A DNA stretch of 64,000 nt from positions 63,131,984 through 63,195,983 of the forward strand of contig NC_080046.1 of NCBI RefSeq assembly GCF_012489685.1, given 5' to 3'. This document shows positions 34,480-46,853 of the stretch, piece by piece. Position 1 is the stretch's first letter. Each line of letters starts with the position of its first letter. Source of the DNA: Lotus japonicus. Taxonomy: Eukaryota > Streptophyta > Magnoliopsida > Fabales > Fabaceae. The position numbers and the translations under genes are program-made. The notes beneath the pieces were generated by a model. That model saw only the letters and a program-made list of their open reading frames with translations. It had not been told where the DNA came from and did not search any database.

Positions 34480-37232
34480 TGTAACATCCCGACTTGACGA
34501 CTGGCCTCACGGTAACAACACGAGTCTTTTCAGTGCGTTTTGTCCTCACTCGCGCACTTCCCGGGAAAACTTCCCAGGAGGTCACCCATCACGATATTGC
34601 TCTAAGGCAAGCACACTTAACCATGGAGTTCTTATCAGTTGGGCTCCCGAAAAGAAGTTGCAACTTGTTGTCATGAGTAGTACCAATCAAATCTTTTATG
34701 CCCTCCTCAACTGTGTAGTCCATCCCTACACAGTCTCGGAATACCTCTTGTTCGGGTGTGAGATCGGTTCATTCATGTGCCCCTCCGCCTAGAAGCCTGC
34801 CAGGAGCCGCTCCTTGTCCGTGCCTCACTGCACCGGCGATCACTCCCCGCCCTCGTCGGACCCGGGTGTCACAGGCAAAAATTACTGAAATTATATTTAA
34901 ACATGGAAAACATATTTCCATCACAAAAATAATAAAATATCATTTTTATCTATTTTCTACATGTTATGGGTAAATACGAGCGTTAAATACGGTAAATAAT
35001 ACTTAAAACGATACGTATACGAGACTAAGACGATACAATAATATAATCGTATAAAACGATGATTAAATGGTTGGTTTGGAGTTTTGGACAAGTTTGGACA
35101 AAAATGGAATTTTAGGGACCAAAATAGGAATAATTAATTGTTCAAGGACCTTAATGCAATTATAAAATTGAGCAAGGACTATGGCAATTCATGATTAACT
35201 TCCAGAGGCTTAAATAAAATTAATTTGGTATTTTTTTCAAGCTTTGGATAATTTTGTTGCTTTATTTTGTTAATTAAACATGTCTTTTTAAGCCTTATAA
35301 CTAATTGTTTATGTTTAAAATTGCTTATAACATGTTTAGAATTGATCACCTAGCTTAAAATGATTCTTATAAATATTTGATGGGTTAAGTTTAATTTTTG
35401 AGCAATTTAATTAATTATTTACTAATTTTATCACTTTAAAGGTTTATTTAATTGTGAAATTAATTAATATTTAATGAAATAAATTATTTTATTATTCAGA
35501 ATATATTATGGTTTATGTGAACCAAGTTTTGTTAATTTAAATGTTGTTATAACTTAATGATCTTTTATCTAAAGAAATTAAGGTATTTTAAGGTTAAAAT
35601 TGAACTAAGGGCAAAATAGTCATTTCACATACTTATATCATTGCTGCTGAAATAATCAAGTTTAAATGAAATTAGTTGATATATGATTTTATAATCAAGT
35701 AATCTTTATGTTTTAAGCTTAAATTATCAATTAACGTAATTGTTTATGATTAAAGGAATTAATTATGTAAACAAGGGTAAAACGGTAATTTCACCTAGAA
35801 AGCTTAAAATCAGCAACTCATGTTACATTAATGGTTTCTCTATTGGACTATGAAGTATTGAACTTGGACATATTCGACTTAGAAAGGGTTTAGGTACCTG
35901 AGATTGAAACTGAGACTTGAGATTGTAATTCTTGGACGTCGGATGAGTTAATTTACGACAAAACTTCTTTTATGAATAAGGACTTAATTTCCACGAGTTT
36001 TATACGTTATATATTTTATCTCTATTATTTTGACGAATTTTGATAGTAGAGTATATTTATATTATCGTGCAGAAACTTTCGACGTTTATCGGTTTAATCT
36101 GCAAATAACAAACGGTAAGGGCACTGGCATCCGATGTTTATCGTTATTGTCATTATGATCTTTGTTTTGGTAAGCCCTTTGTTTTGATCATCGGAAGGAT
36201 GATTTGTTTGTGACAAGAAGGTCACCAAGAGCTTTGATGGATTTGGAATTGGTTAATCAATTTGTTGGTCAAGGACCATTATTATTTGTTATTGATTGAC
36301 TAACCATGTTGCACTCATCCATACATGCACGAAAAAAAAGGCAGGTTGCTGCCAGGGTAGGTAAGTGACACACGGTCTTATGGTTAGCACTAGGCCTGTG
36401 CTAGATCGACTCGTGATGCCCAGCCATAAGCGTTTATCGCTATTCCGGATTGCATTTTTCTCGTTGGACGAGCCGTCATGCATACCATAATCATGCAAAT
36501 AACCCTAAATGCCGATAACATGCTATATCTGCTACTTGTGTCTAATTCTGCTTAAATATGCTACTTGTAACTATTCCTTCATAAACTGTTAAATGTTCTT
36601 TACTTGGTTTAATCTGCTATGACTATTACTTTGAAAAACTGATATTTCTGTTTATATCTGCTAAATGTTATTTTCCTTTTGTCGGGAAGTTGACCCTTAC
36701 ATTTGTCAGGTACTAAGGAGAATACCCCTAGTTCGGAGGAGTATTAAGTATGCTAGGATTGTCTCTGAGCTTTGTGAAGTCTTGAAATAAATCGGGTTTC
36801 GTTTTCCCGCTTTTGAACTCTATGTTATTATGTTGAATAATCTTGTAATATATTCGAACTCGCTACGAGCTTATGTAATATTATTAAGGGTTGGGTATTA
36901 ATGTAATATATGCCAGTAAGTCAGAAGTACTTGCTTTCTCGACCTTCCGCTTTGAAACTTATAACTGTTGAGTTATAAATCTTTGTAATGAGTACCTTTG
37001 ATTTTGGGAAAGAGACTTCCGGTTATTTTGTCTAAGGAAAGAAGGGCTTTTAATCAGGCATTGTGCCGGGCCAGCTTACCTGGAAATAACCTTGAGCTCC
37101 TATCAGAAACAAACGTACTTTGATCTTGGAGATTTATCTTATACTCGCTTTCAAAAAAATAAATATCTCCGCTTTTCGAGTTAAGTATTAGATGGTTACT
37201 AAAATTTAATGCCTCATAGTCGGGGTGTTACA
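34480..37232. mobile_element. 2.75-kb solo LTR
   Basis: The ends read TGTAACATCCCGACT and AGTCGGGGTGTTACA, an inverted pair differing at one base and having canonical TG...CA termini. The flanks carry a perfect 5-bp duplication CAACC (34475-34479, 37233-37237). There is no internal retrotransposon coding sequence, primer-binding site or second LTR, so this is a solo LTR formed by LTR-LTR recombination. The terminal text and length resemble long LTRs of Ty3 chromoviruses, but that assignment is inferred. It carries a 5S rRNA-like segment near its left end. Confidence 0.9.
34566..34643 (-). other. 5S rRNA-like segment inside the solo LTR
   Basis: On the minus strand the order of motifs follows the second half of plant 5S rRNA: AGAACTCC, then GTTAAGTGTGCTTG, then GATGGGTGACCTCCTGGGAA. 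These cover the internal pol III promoter (A box, intermediate element and C box). The segment is diverged between the A and C boxes, and the 5' part of 5S is not recognisable. It is not a functional 5S gene. It resembles the 5S-derived region known from Cassandra TRIM LTRs, but here it is in a much longer LTR. Confidence 0.75.
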
Positions 37233-37237
37233 CAACC

Positions 37238-37763
37238 TAAAAAATCCTCTCACATTTCATTCTCTTTCTTTCCTTTTCCTTTCCTCTCTTTTCTTTTTTT
37301 TCCTCTCACAACCCAACACGGCCAAGGGTCTGTATCACTGTATGGAACAGAGGAAGGAAAGCCCAAAGGAAAGAAAATATGTGAAATAAAAAGCCTTTCT
37401 TCGTTTGGTATAGCGAAAAAAGGGGAAGGGAAAACTGAAATGGTGGGGCAACAGTAAAGTTTTCTTCTCAAAATCGGAAGGAAAACGGTATATTTTATGT
37501 CTTATTAATATTAATCTTATCAATACATTAATCAATAATTATTTTTACATGCATTTTTTTAAAAACATTAAAAAGGTTAATATTTTGTACATCATTTTTA
37601 TTTGATAACATGAATGTTATTTTACAAACATACACATTTCTTTTCTCACTTTTTCTTTTCAATTTTTTTCCATACCAAACAAGCTAAAAATTCATCTCAA
37701 TTTCCTCTTGCTTTCCTTCCTTTTCCTTTCACTTTCTTTCCTTCTTCAACCAAACAAAGCCTA
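37238..37763. repeat. MITE-like cluster, right part
   Basis: Pyrimidine- and purine-rich sequence with ends cacaacccaacacggcc (near 37324) and caaccaaacaaagcc (near 37763). These mirror the ggctgtgtttggttt start at 33832. It probably represents one or two related miniature elements split by the solo LTR insertion. Confidence 0.4.
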
Positions 37764-39457
37764 GAATTTTGTACGTTGTTGATGCATAAAAATTAAATTC
37801 AAATAAAATATACAATAAAATTAAGTTTAGGATATAAACTCAACATATAAAATGATATTTAGTTAAGCAATTTTTAACGATATGTATCATATATAAAATT
37901 AAAATACATATGACTTGCACACTATTATATTTAAATATTTTACTTTCAAAAAAAATTGAATAAATTTTGATAAATTATTCCAAATTGTCCCAAATTAGCT
38001 GTCAAATTATTTAATTATTCCAAATTATGTTTGAAGAGTTTCATGTTACAACAATTCTCTTTGGTACGCATCCTTAATGGGCTTCTAAAGTTGCATCTCT
38101 TATGGGCCTTAAGTAGCTAAGCCGATTATAATTAGTTATTACTATTTCTATGTTTAATTCTAGTTTATTATTTAGATCCATATTCTAGAATATTATACTT
38201 TCTATGATGGTGCCACATGTAAGGTCACCTTTCATTCCCTTAGAGTGTGTAGTTAGTATAAGTATTAAGTTGTATGGTTTCCATTATGAAATATTAACAA
38301 GAAATATGGCAAAAGCCTCTTTTATCCTTTTCTCTTAATTTTTCTTTCATTTACTTACTTTGATTCTACTCGGTAGAATTTCTCTCCACCACTCTTTTCC
38401 ATCTTGGCCCGATGAGATTAATTTGCCTGCCCCGCCACTGATTGTTGGACTGAGTTTTGATTCATTCCCACTTCTATTTCTCTTTCATCCTACTTAGCTT
38501 CTACTTATATTTCCTTTTTTTTAATGACATCACTTCTCATATCTCATATTTCTCTCTTATTTCTTCATTTTTTTATAAAGTGGAATTGAAATTGAGGTGT
38601 CATAGTTCAAGTCGTAGGAGTTGGCCAACATATGGGATAAGTAGGGGGAGATCATGAATCGATTTCTGACGGGTGTAATTTATTTTTCCGATATACCAAA
38701 AAAAGTACACAAACTTATCCTCATTTTTCTGATATGATGGTTTGATTTAAAAAAATAAATTTTACTTTCGACCAAAACCTATTACAAAAGGTCATTTTGA
38801 TAGTAATGAGTTAAATTATGAATAATAATCAGTAACACTTCTTTTTCACTTATACCGGAATGAAATAAGAAGTTAAATTTAAAAAATGAGTGATATATGA
38901 AAAAAGAGAAAAATAAATAAGTGAAAATAAGATTGAAGACAAAGAAGAATGTAGTGTGTGAATAATTATTCACACTTTAGTTTCTCTTATATCTCAAATT
39001 TATTTATTTACGTTTTGATTTTGTTAGAGATTTTTAAGTGCCAACAAATCTTTTGCTAAATTTTTCTTTGATCATCTATCATGTCATTTTTATTTTCCAT
39101 CACACTCTTAACGTGGGTGAAATGGGTGGTGTATTTGTGAAGCCCTCAAGCGGCTTTCTTTTTCGTACTTCCTACATTCCTTTTTATAAGAACCAAACAA
39201 CAATTTCACACCCCTTACAAAATCTAGTTAAAGTGGTTTAGTACATTAAATTTGTTTTCAATGAATATTGAACTTTCAAGATTGCTCTTAAACTAATTGG
39301 CTAGTCTTAAGAGTTTATTAATAAATAATATAATTAACTGAAACATCCTTATTTAATGTGTAGTTATGTTAAAGAAAGAATAATTATTGTTAGTCAATTA
39401 ACTGGTGAGAAATGTGATTGATGAAAAACTAAAAAATATGACGTGATAGTTAACAAA
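37764..39457. other. intergenic, with family M1-like pieces
   Basis: There is no supported gene. Stretches near 38457-38620 and 38820-38985 resemble the pyrimidine-rich bodies of MITE family M1. Around 38040-38400 the text has LTR-like features (tgttacaac start, TATA-like tagtataagta) but no end or target duplication could be fixed. Confidence 0.4.
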
Positions 39458-39459
39458 TA

Positions 39460-39778
39460 CTCCCTCTGTTCCTGGTCTTTTGTTGTTTTAAGTTTTGACC
39501 TAAATTTCAAAACTTTTGTTGTTTTACACACCTAATGCATTTTTTCTCAATTTATTCCATGTATACCCTCATTTAATACAACATCTCTCACATACCACCT
39601 ATTATCTTCACCAATCAAAATCATAACAAGTTTCATAACCAATAACTATTAGTCTCTTTAATTTCTTCACTTTTTTTCAACATTAAATAGGGGTGTTTAT
39701 GTCAACAAATATATCAATGATTGCACTCTTAAACAATGTGCATAACCTTAAATAACAAAAGATCAAGAACGAAGTGAG
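39460..39778. mobile_element. Stowaway-type MITE
   Basis: A 319-bp element with terminal inverted repeats ctccctctgttcc and gaacgaagtgag, flanked by TA on both sides (39458-39459, 39779-39780). These termini and the TA target site define the Stowaway (Tc1/mariner) family. It is non-coding. Confidence 0.9.
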
Positions 39779-40478
39779 TATAATATTAAATGAGAGCATG
39801 AATAGAAGAAAATGAGATAGAATACTTAATTCTTTGAACTTGTAAAATAACAATAATTTTAAAAAAAGACACAACTAAAATAACAATAGTTTTTAGAAGG
39901 AATGAAATAATTACGTATTAATTAATCTAGTCAAAGTATACTTCCATTCTGACTAACCACAATTGGATAATTTGACAAGGATTTGGTTATTGCATTCGAC
40001 TAAATTTGAGTAAAAAGAATTCAAGTTAGATATAGCCTGTAAAAATTAATTTTGAAGGTGCTCTTATGCTCCCAGCACAATCACAAGTATGAATATAATT
40101 GATAAGTCGAATTGATTTATTTAAAAAAAATTAACGGTACAAACCCCACTTAGGATCCATCCCTGTATTTGACATGGATCGATCTCCCGTTTGTTCTTCA
40201 TGAATATTAGTATCACCTATTGCTTTTTCTTTCTCAGTTTATACACCGATTTATTAGGTGAATAATCTAATCGATGATTGTTATGGAATTGATGCAAGTT
40301 TTATTCCCTTACCATGGCTCGGCTTGTGAAAGAACGCAGACTAAGTTTGAGCCACGAAAAGAGAATGCAGGCTAGGATTTTTTTTTAAAGCAAACAACAT
40401 AATTTTAATAAGCTAAAGCTTAGCTTGCTTATTTCCACCCCTAATGGTAAGTTAGGAGATGAACTTATTTCGTTATAT

Positions 40479-43400
40479 CTACAAAGCCATGTTTGATATC
40501 CACCTACTGTAAATGGTAAAGCATTCTTCAGGCTTGTATTCGGGAGCAGTGTGACCTCCACCCTGAAATCAGTAATAGAACAAAGAAACTATAAATGATT
40601 GCCATATACTTCATTCTCAACACATGATTGTGACAATTTCAAAAGAAATAATGTATCCTTTCAACCTAGAGATCTTGAACCTTAATAAAAAAAAAGTAGT
40701 AATTGTGAAAATTTTAAGCAACTTGAGTCTATAAAAGATAGGTCGACTCAATCAGTATTCAAATTAATTACCTTCACGGTTGCAAATGTCATCCGATTGG
40801 AATATGTCCTTGTGTATCTACTTGCAGAAAAGTAAGTGCAAAGATTAATAACACTTGAGGATAATTAATCCAACATGGTTATGAAATAACTAGAATTAGG
40901 GGAATACCCTCCAACTTGGTCATTTATACGCCATTGCCTCCAATCATCCACAATGGAGTAGTTTAAAGATCTTACCCATGCTTGAGTCGCCAAGAACGGA
41001 ACGGTCAAGTCGTGATCGCCACTATCGGTCATACATACAATTTCATTGTCATGAGAAATTGAAACTAATTCATATCTTAAGCAATATTTGAGCATATATA
41101 GAGAAAGAATGTTAACCTGTATATTAGTGAACGATAGCCTTTTTTGCTCAAATTGACATGATACTCAAAGCTGCTAGAGATGTCTATCTTGTTAGGTACA
41201 TTGTAGTTACAACGATGCCATTTCCCAATGCTTCCCTGCAGCACATGAAGCCAATCTTTATGTTATAGTTGTATTGCTAACAATGTGAGGTATAGTTACA
41301 TTCACATGTATCAAGTATACCTTATGTATGTGTAGAGCTTTGCGAACATTGTCATCATTAGCCCAATAAGCGCAAAGGAAGTATGCATAACTCTAGTGGT
41401 GGAAAGGAAATAAACATAAAGTCACACACATGCATCTAAATGATACAGTGGAAAGTTAATTTATAAATAGTACACATGACTTAGCAAATTAAGATTCTCA
41501 TTGTATAAATATAGAGAAAATAAGCATAGAGTAAATATCTGATTATTGCTTTAAGATTACCCGACAATTTAAGGGTGGTAATTTGAGATGAGTATTGAGG
41601 AACTTTGATTGATCTTTCTTAATTAGAGATCTCCTCCAGGAAATTTCATTATCAAGCCACTCACATTTCAGGTCCAAAATATGTGCTGTATTAAGTCCAG
41701 ATATAGCCTATGGAAATGGAAGAATGGTTGATTTTGTGATTGCCCCTTTAACAAGAAATGGAAAATTGATAAGAAAGACATAATGGGAAATAAAAATATG
41801 GATACATACCTCACTGTATGAATTGAGATCTCTTGAACACAGTACATTTTTTGTATCTACATTTATATACTCTCCCCCACAATTTTTTTGCAGTGACTGT
41901 TCATTGAAATAACATATATCTGTTAGCATTTGACTTTTAAGAATAGCTACTGAGGAATTATAATGAAATTACCTCATATAGTTCATCAGAAATAAGTCCC
42001 ATTCCATGAGCAAAGGGGATTGCATAGTTTTTTTCTGTCCTAGTTGTCACAGGATTCCCCAAGAGGTAACCCTGAAGAAAATATCACACGTCTTAACCAT
42101 TCTGGAAGTTGTTCTATAATGCCACGGCCATTCAATCTGAGGGAGCCTGGGAGGAGTTTTTTCTCATCAATTGTCCAGAGCTTCCCATAGAATCAAAATT
42201 CTCTCATACAGTTCAACTTATTTAAGGCAGTTGTACAAACTTACTTATTTCCTTATGCGAACCCTCTTATTGCTTCTGGAATTTCCATTAAAAATGGACA
42301 ACCACTTATTTTGTATGAAAGTAAATCTTTGGCAATTTATATATATGCTCCCTGGTATATTATTAGACATATATTAAACTAGAACAGTGCTAGTTAAAAA
42401 AATCAGAACATAAGAGATATACTCTTACTAACCTGGAGATTTATCCATGGTTGGAGCCCTTCTTTATTTCCTGAAAACAAAGTGATTTGGTAAATGATTA
42501 GACTCTCAACATACTTATAGAAGACTTACAGAAAGTATAAGTTGAAAATTCTTATACAGTTCATTCTAAAACTACATTCAACTGTGATGATAAGCTTTTG
42601 TGAGTAGTGAGTGCTCTGGATGTTAGAATTGACTTTGAGAAAAGAAGTTGCTCCAAATATCTTGTAACATAACTATACCACTGAGAATACTATGGTGTAC
42701 ATATCAATCTCAGTTAGCATAAACAATAGAAAGGGCGATTCTTACAGTCTTGTCCTGATTGTATCTCACTTTGTATTGAAGCAAACTTACATTTCCCCAA
42801 TCCATCCCTATTGGTACTTTTGCTGGAACTTAGGTTTACATGGGCTCACAACTCACTAGTGGCCAACTTAAACAGTCTCTACATATGTTTATGGTTCCAA
42901 TTTTTCCATCCATAGGGAGCTATATACGAGTTTTGTACCTTGTGAAATTTCTTGAACTATTGCTGGAATAGGAATGCCAGAGTAGGAATCGCCACCAATG
43001 TAAGCTTCATTTGACAGAAATTTTGGATGATCAACCAACCACTGTATAGATTTTAACATCATAAATATTTTATTTTTGGATTTATATAACAACAAACAAA
43101 ATTGAAAGCAGAAAAAAAGTTATCATAGTGATTTAAAAGCAATATAATTTGGGTCAATACCTTCCTAAGAAATTGATGGACTTGATGAGCTAATGACGAG
43201 TCACTTCGTTGAGCAACAGATTCTGTTCTTGCATAGGTGAAGCCCGTGAAAACAGGCAAATCTACAAATATAATGTTACTTACCTACCAAGAAAAGTGAT
43301 GCAAAATATTGTGAATAGCCATAACAGTAAATAAATAAAAAACGTAAAATGATCGGATGACCTAAATATAATAAATGCTAAAATATTATCTCTGCCAATA

Positions 43401-45050
43401 GAAATGTGGATTTATACCCTTACCTTTGTCCATGAGTGTGGCCTTAAGACCAAGTTAGGAAGACTTCCATTGTATTCCTCATATCTAAATGCAAGTGGAC
43501 CTGCAAAAGTACCCATAGAGAATAAACATTCAGTTTCAGCTCTGTTGCCTATCTTATTACTATGTATATAAAGTATGCTCAAGTTGTCATGAACCATAGA
43601 TAGCACTTTCAAAAACTATATATAATGGTTTAAGGTTTAAAGTTCCTTTCCTTTGTACACGATCCAAGTCATGTTATTTGACATTTATTAGAATTTGGGA
43701 GACTTATACTCAACCACAAAAGTTAGCTTAAGAGTTGAGGTTTGCACTACCCTTATAAAAACTATCCATGCTCTATCTCTAGCCAATGTGAGACTTTTAA
43801 GAGAACTAAACAAACTGAAACGTGGAATATAGACTCTGATACCATATTAGAATTTGAGAGGCCTATACTCAACCACAAAAGCTAGCTCAAGAGTTAAGGT
43901 TTTTACTACTCTCATAAAGACTTTCTACGCTCTATCTCTATGCAATGTGAGGCTTCTAACAACATCTTCACCCTACAACCAATCATATTATTTATGAAAA
44001 AGAAATCACATAATTGAAATGTCTTCTTAGCTTTGATGACAAAGAATGACATGCCTAATTTTAATTTCACGTGTCTTGGTCGTTCAGATACTATTTGCTC
44101 AGAAAAGTTGATGAATAAAGATGATACAAATATTTGTTGATACGAATTTTAAAATCATGTGTAAAGAGTATCACGATGATACCAGGGGAAGTGGGAGAAG
44201 ACATGGAAAGTTATAACTAAAAGGTTAGTGTTTTTTATGAATCAGAAGTTCAGGTATTAGATTTGTGAATCTATGAATTGGATTCCACTAAAATGTTCCT
44301 TAGACCCTTGAGTTTCCGATATAGGATCCTCAAACTTCTAAATTTACAATACTTATTTAAGACTTCACAAAATGAGTGAATGATCAATTTCATTATGAAT
44401 GAAAGAGTAAATGTCATCAAGTTAGTCCCTATAAGAAATGTGTCAAATATGAGTTAATTAGTGAGTCTCTACAAATATTTTATCTGACTATAAAAACTAA
44501 TTTGACCGACATTTAACACAATTAGAGACTACAAAAATAATTTCTTCTTAGGATTAACTTGTCCATCGGTTACCATTTAAAAGGCGAAATTGAACATTCA
44601 CTCTTAAAAAAGTTTAAAGAAAAGGAAACCAAAGCTGGTACCAATTTCAAAGACAAGGCCAGACAAGGCAGAGCAACCGGGGCCACCAGTTAGCCAAAGC
44701 ATGAGAGGATCCTCCTTAGGATTATTCTCTGACTCAATGAAGTAGTAAAAGGCTTGAACATCCTCTCCTTCACCCACTCCCACATACCTGATCATCAAAT
44801 TTGATTTATGTGCATGAAACTCAAGTTAATGCATGATTTCAATCCCATAGGTTAAACAAGCAAAAGTTTAAGTAACTTACCCAGTTTCAAGAACAAATGG
44901 AAGAGGTCCCTCAAATCCAGGAAGGAACTGCACTATGTTTCCACAACTTACAAGTTGAAAGGGAATCTGTGATAAAAGAAGAAGGGGAAGTAGTAGAACC
45001 CCAAGATAGCTGAGATTTGAGTTACTGTAAGTTGAACTAAACCTGTACAT
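40479..45050 (-). CDS. serine carboxypeptidase-like protein, copy 2 (intact)
   Basis: A predicted secreted or vacuolar class I SCPL enzyme, acyltransferase or peptidase. It has the same 14-exon structure as copy 1, with exon 1 at 45050-44881 and the stop at 40479-40481. All exons read through with canonical splice sites. An N-terminal signal peptide (hydrophobic [11 protein letters not shown]) leads to [19 protein letters not shown]. Motifs include [11 protein letters not shown] (oxyanion region), [11 protein letters not shown] (nucleophile Ser), [16 protein letters not shown] (Asp) and [15 protein letters not shown] (His). Codon 202 is GAA, unlike copy 1. Intron 2 contains a TRIM. I infer that this is the functional member of the copy 1/copy 2 pair. 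The substrate cannot be read from sequence. Confidence 0.92.
43686..43961 (-). mobile_element. 276-bp TRIM retroelement in an SCPL intron
   Basis: Two direct repeats of 117 bp each (43845-43961 and 43686-43802) flank a 42-bp interior. On the minus strand the first repeat begins TGTTAGAAG, ends TCTAATA, and is followed at once by TGGTATCAGAG, the initiator-tRNA-Met primer-binding site. Flanks ACATT and ACATC form a 5-bp target duplication with one mismatch. No polypurine tract or coding sequence is visible. The corresponding intron position in copy 1 (near 32049) is an empty site, so insertion followed the gene duplication. Confidence 0.9.
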
Positions 45051-45410
45051 TTTTCAGTATACTCTGTTTTCCCTCTGACTCTGAGGCCTGAGCATTTCCA
45101 TGGTTTTTTAATATAACCTTCGTAGTTATTGGTATCATCGGAAAGGTGTCTGTTTCAACAAAGACTTTAATAATTGTTAATTAATAAATTAAATCGAAAA
45201 ATCTTACTAGGTGACAATTCTGTGTTTCATAGAGTGATAGGCCGATGTAATGTCATGAATAGACTTTGATGATTAATAACAAAGTTTGAAACGCAACCTA
45301 TGATTGGTTGGATTTGAATAAACACAAACGCTATGTTGCAGCTAGTTTAGACCCAAATAAAGTTTTTTCTCTTTTAGAGTTTTAGTTTAATCTTATATGA
45401 TGGTGGTGAC

Positions 45411-46440
45411 TAGAGCTGGGCGAATTGGCCCGCGCCCGCGGGCCGGCCCGCTTAACCCGCAGTCCGCGCGGGCTGTGGCCCGCTGATTGGTTGCCCGTTT
45501 AAATGCGGGCCTACGCGGTCTGGCCCGCTCAACCCGCGAGTTCAGGCGGGTTGAACTGCGGTTTTGCGGGCTGGACCGCATTATAAAAAAAAACCTTGAA
45601 ATGAAGAACTGGCCCAACAGAAAAAAAAAGGCTTAAGACACCAAAAAAAAATTGTCCAACCCATTCCTCTCTCTAAAATCTGATCTGATTTCATTACAAA
45701 CCCTAAATTACTTTTGGCTCCTCTCCTCTCTCTCTCAAAACAGCAGCCACCCCATTCCTCTCTCTCTAAAATCTGATCTGATTTCATTGCCCAGCACCCA
45801 GCACAGCAGCCACCCGCGGCCACCACACACGCTCCCTCTCTTCCTCACGCCGCCGCGCCACCGCCCATCAACCACGCCGCCGCGCGCCGCCGACGTAGGG
45901 AAGCTCTTCATACCCGAAGGCCTCGACGAGGTCGTTGAAGTGGGATGCGGTGTGGAGTGGGAAGTTTCTGAGAAGGACGACGCCGGATTGGTGGAGGAGT
46001 GATTCGAGGTAGGGTTTGTGGGTTTTGATAGACTGTGTTGCGGAGAGAGGAACCGCAGTTGCGGTTGCCGGAGAAGGTGATACTGCGGCGAGGAATGGAG
46101 CTCCGGTGAAAATTTTCTGCTGTGGAATTTGGATTTCTATGATTATTACTAATTATGAATTATTATGTATCAGCAAAGTTTGACAACTTTGGAAAAAAAT
46201 CCATTCATTTTTTAATTTAGTCATTCATAAGGTTTTTTATGAAAAAAAATATTTTTAATTTAGTTTTAAAGTGCATTTTTATTATTTTTTAATTTGGCTG
46301 GTGGCCCGCGGGCCAGCCCGCTTATCCGCGGGGCGGGGGCGGACCAGCGTATCAGAGGCCCGTTTAAATGCGGGCCTACGCGGTGCGGGCCTACGCGGGA
46401 CGGGCCTATGCGGGGCGGTTTAACCGCATACCCAGCTCTA
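45411..46440. mobile_element. 1.03-kb non-autonomous hAT-type element carrying a gene fragment
   Basis: The termini are TAGAGCTGGG and CCCAGCTCTA, perfect inverted repeats of the hAT TAGRG type. Flanks GTGGTGAC (45403-45410) and GCGGTGAC (46441-46448) form an 8-bp target duplication with one mismatch. Subterminal regions are extremely GC-rich with repeated gcggg and gcccg motifs. There is no transposase. The interior includes a direct repeat (ctaaaatctgatctgatttc at about 45674 and 45768) and part of a host gene. It lies about 360 bp upstream of SCPL copy 2. Confidence 0.88.
45888..46112 (-). pseudogene. captured fragment of a clavaminate-synthase-like (TauD-fold) gene
   Basis: On the minus strand inside the hAT element a frame of about 75 codons reads IKTHKPYLESLLHQSGVVLL, then a block with RNFPLHTASHFNDLVEAFGY and EELPYVGGA. 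This matches the N-terminal part of plant clavaminate-synthase-like proteins (At3g21360 type, Fe(II)/2-oxoglutarate oxygenase fold). The fragment ends before the metal-binding residues, so it is catalytically incomplete. Its higher GC content fits capture from elsewhere in the genome. Confidence 0.8.
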
Positions 46441-46448
46441 GCGGTGAC

Positions 46449-46853
46449 ACATCCTATTGAGTATGGGAATTTGAAAAGGCTACATGTGATGTGATCCTAG
46501 TCGAAGTGTAACTGCATGCATTTAACAACCGACAAGTGTGTGATTAATGTTCATTTCAGTGTCAATTTGTACTTTGAAATAGAGTTATACACCTTCATTC
46601 TTTTTTTACATTTATTTTTTATTTATTTTTCTCTTTTTTATCAATCAAATCACCTATTACATTTTTATTTTTTCTCTTATTTCTTCTTATCTCTTTCTTC
46701 CTTGGTTCAGGATGATTATTCCTTTAAAATAGAGTGGTGAGAAATGATGAGAACAAGGACTATTGTACACGAGAGCTTACATATTTTATGTTGCTATGAA
46801 AATGACAACTTGTTTTTTTCCCAAAACTTTTTACGGGTCCGTGCCGCATCATA
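46449..46853. other. spacer with family M1-like piece
   Basis: Non-coding. The stretch at 46560-46750 resembles MITE family M1 (pyrimidine-rich body, end tggtgagaaatgatgag). No clear target duplication is seen. Confidence 0.4.

Larger units (their letters stand above)
40023..45220. repeat. duplicated block, unit 2 (contains SCPL copy 2)
   Basis: The counterpart of 28764-33330. It is longer because of insertions absent from unit 1: about 137 bp at 40308-40445, about 70 bp near 42110-42170, about 135 bp near 42780-42920, and the 276-bp TRIM at 43686-43961. Confidence 0.85.

Noticed and set aside
34566..34643. Genuine 5S rRNA gene
   Set aside because: The 5' half is missing and the region between the A and C boxes has diverged.
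38040..38400. Copia-like LTR relic
   Set aside because: A TG-type start and TATA-like words are present, but no CA end, primer site or target duplication could be found.
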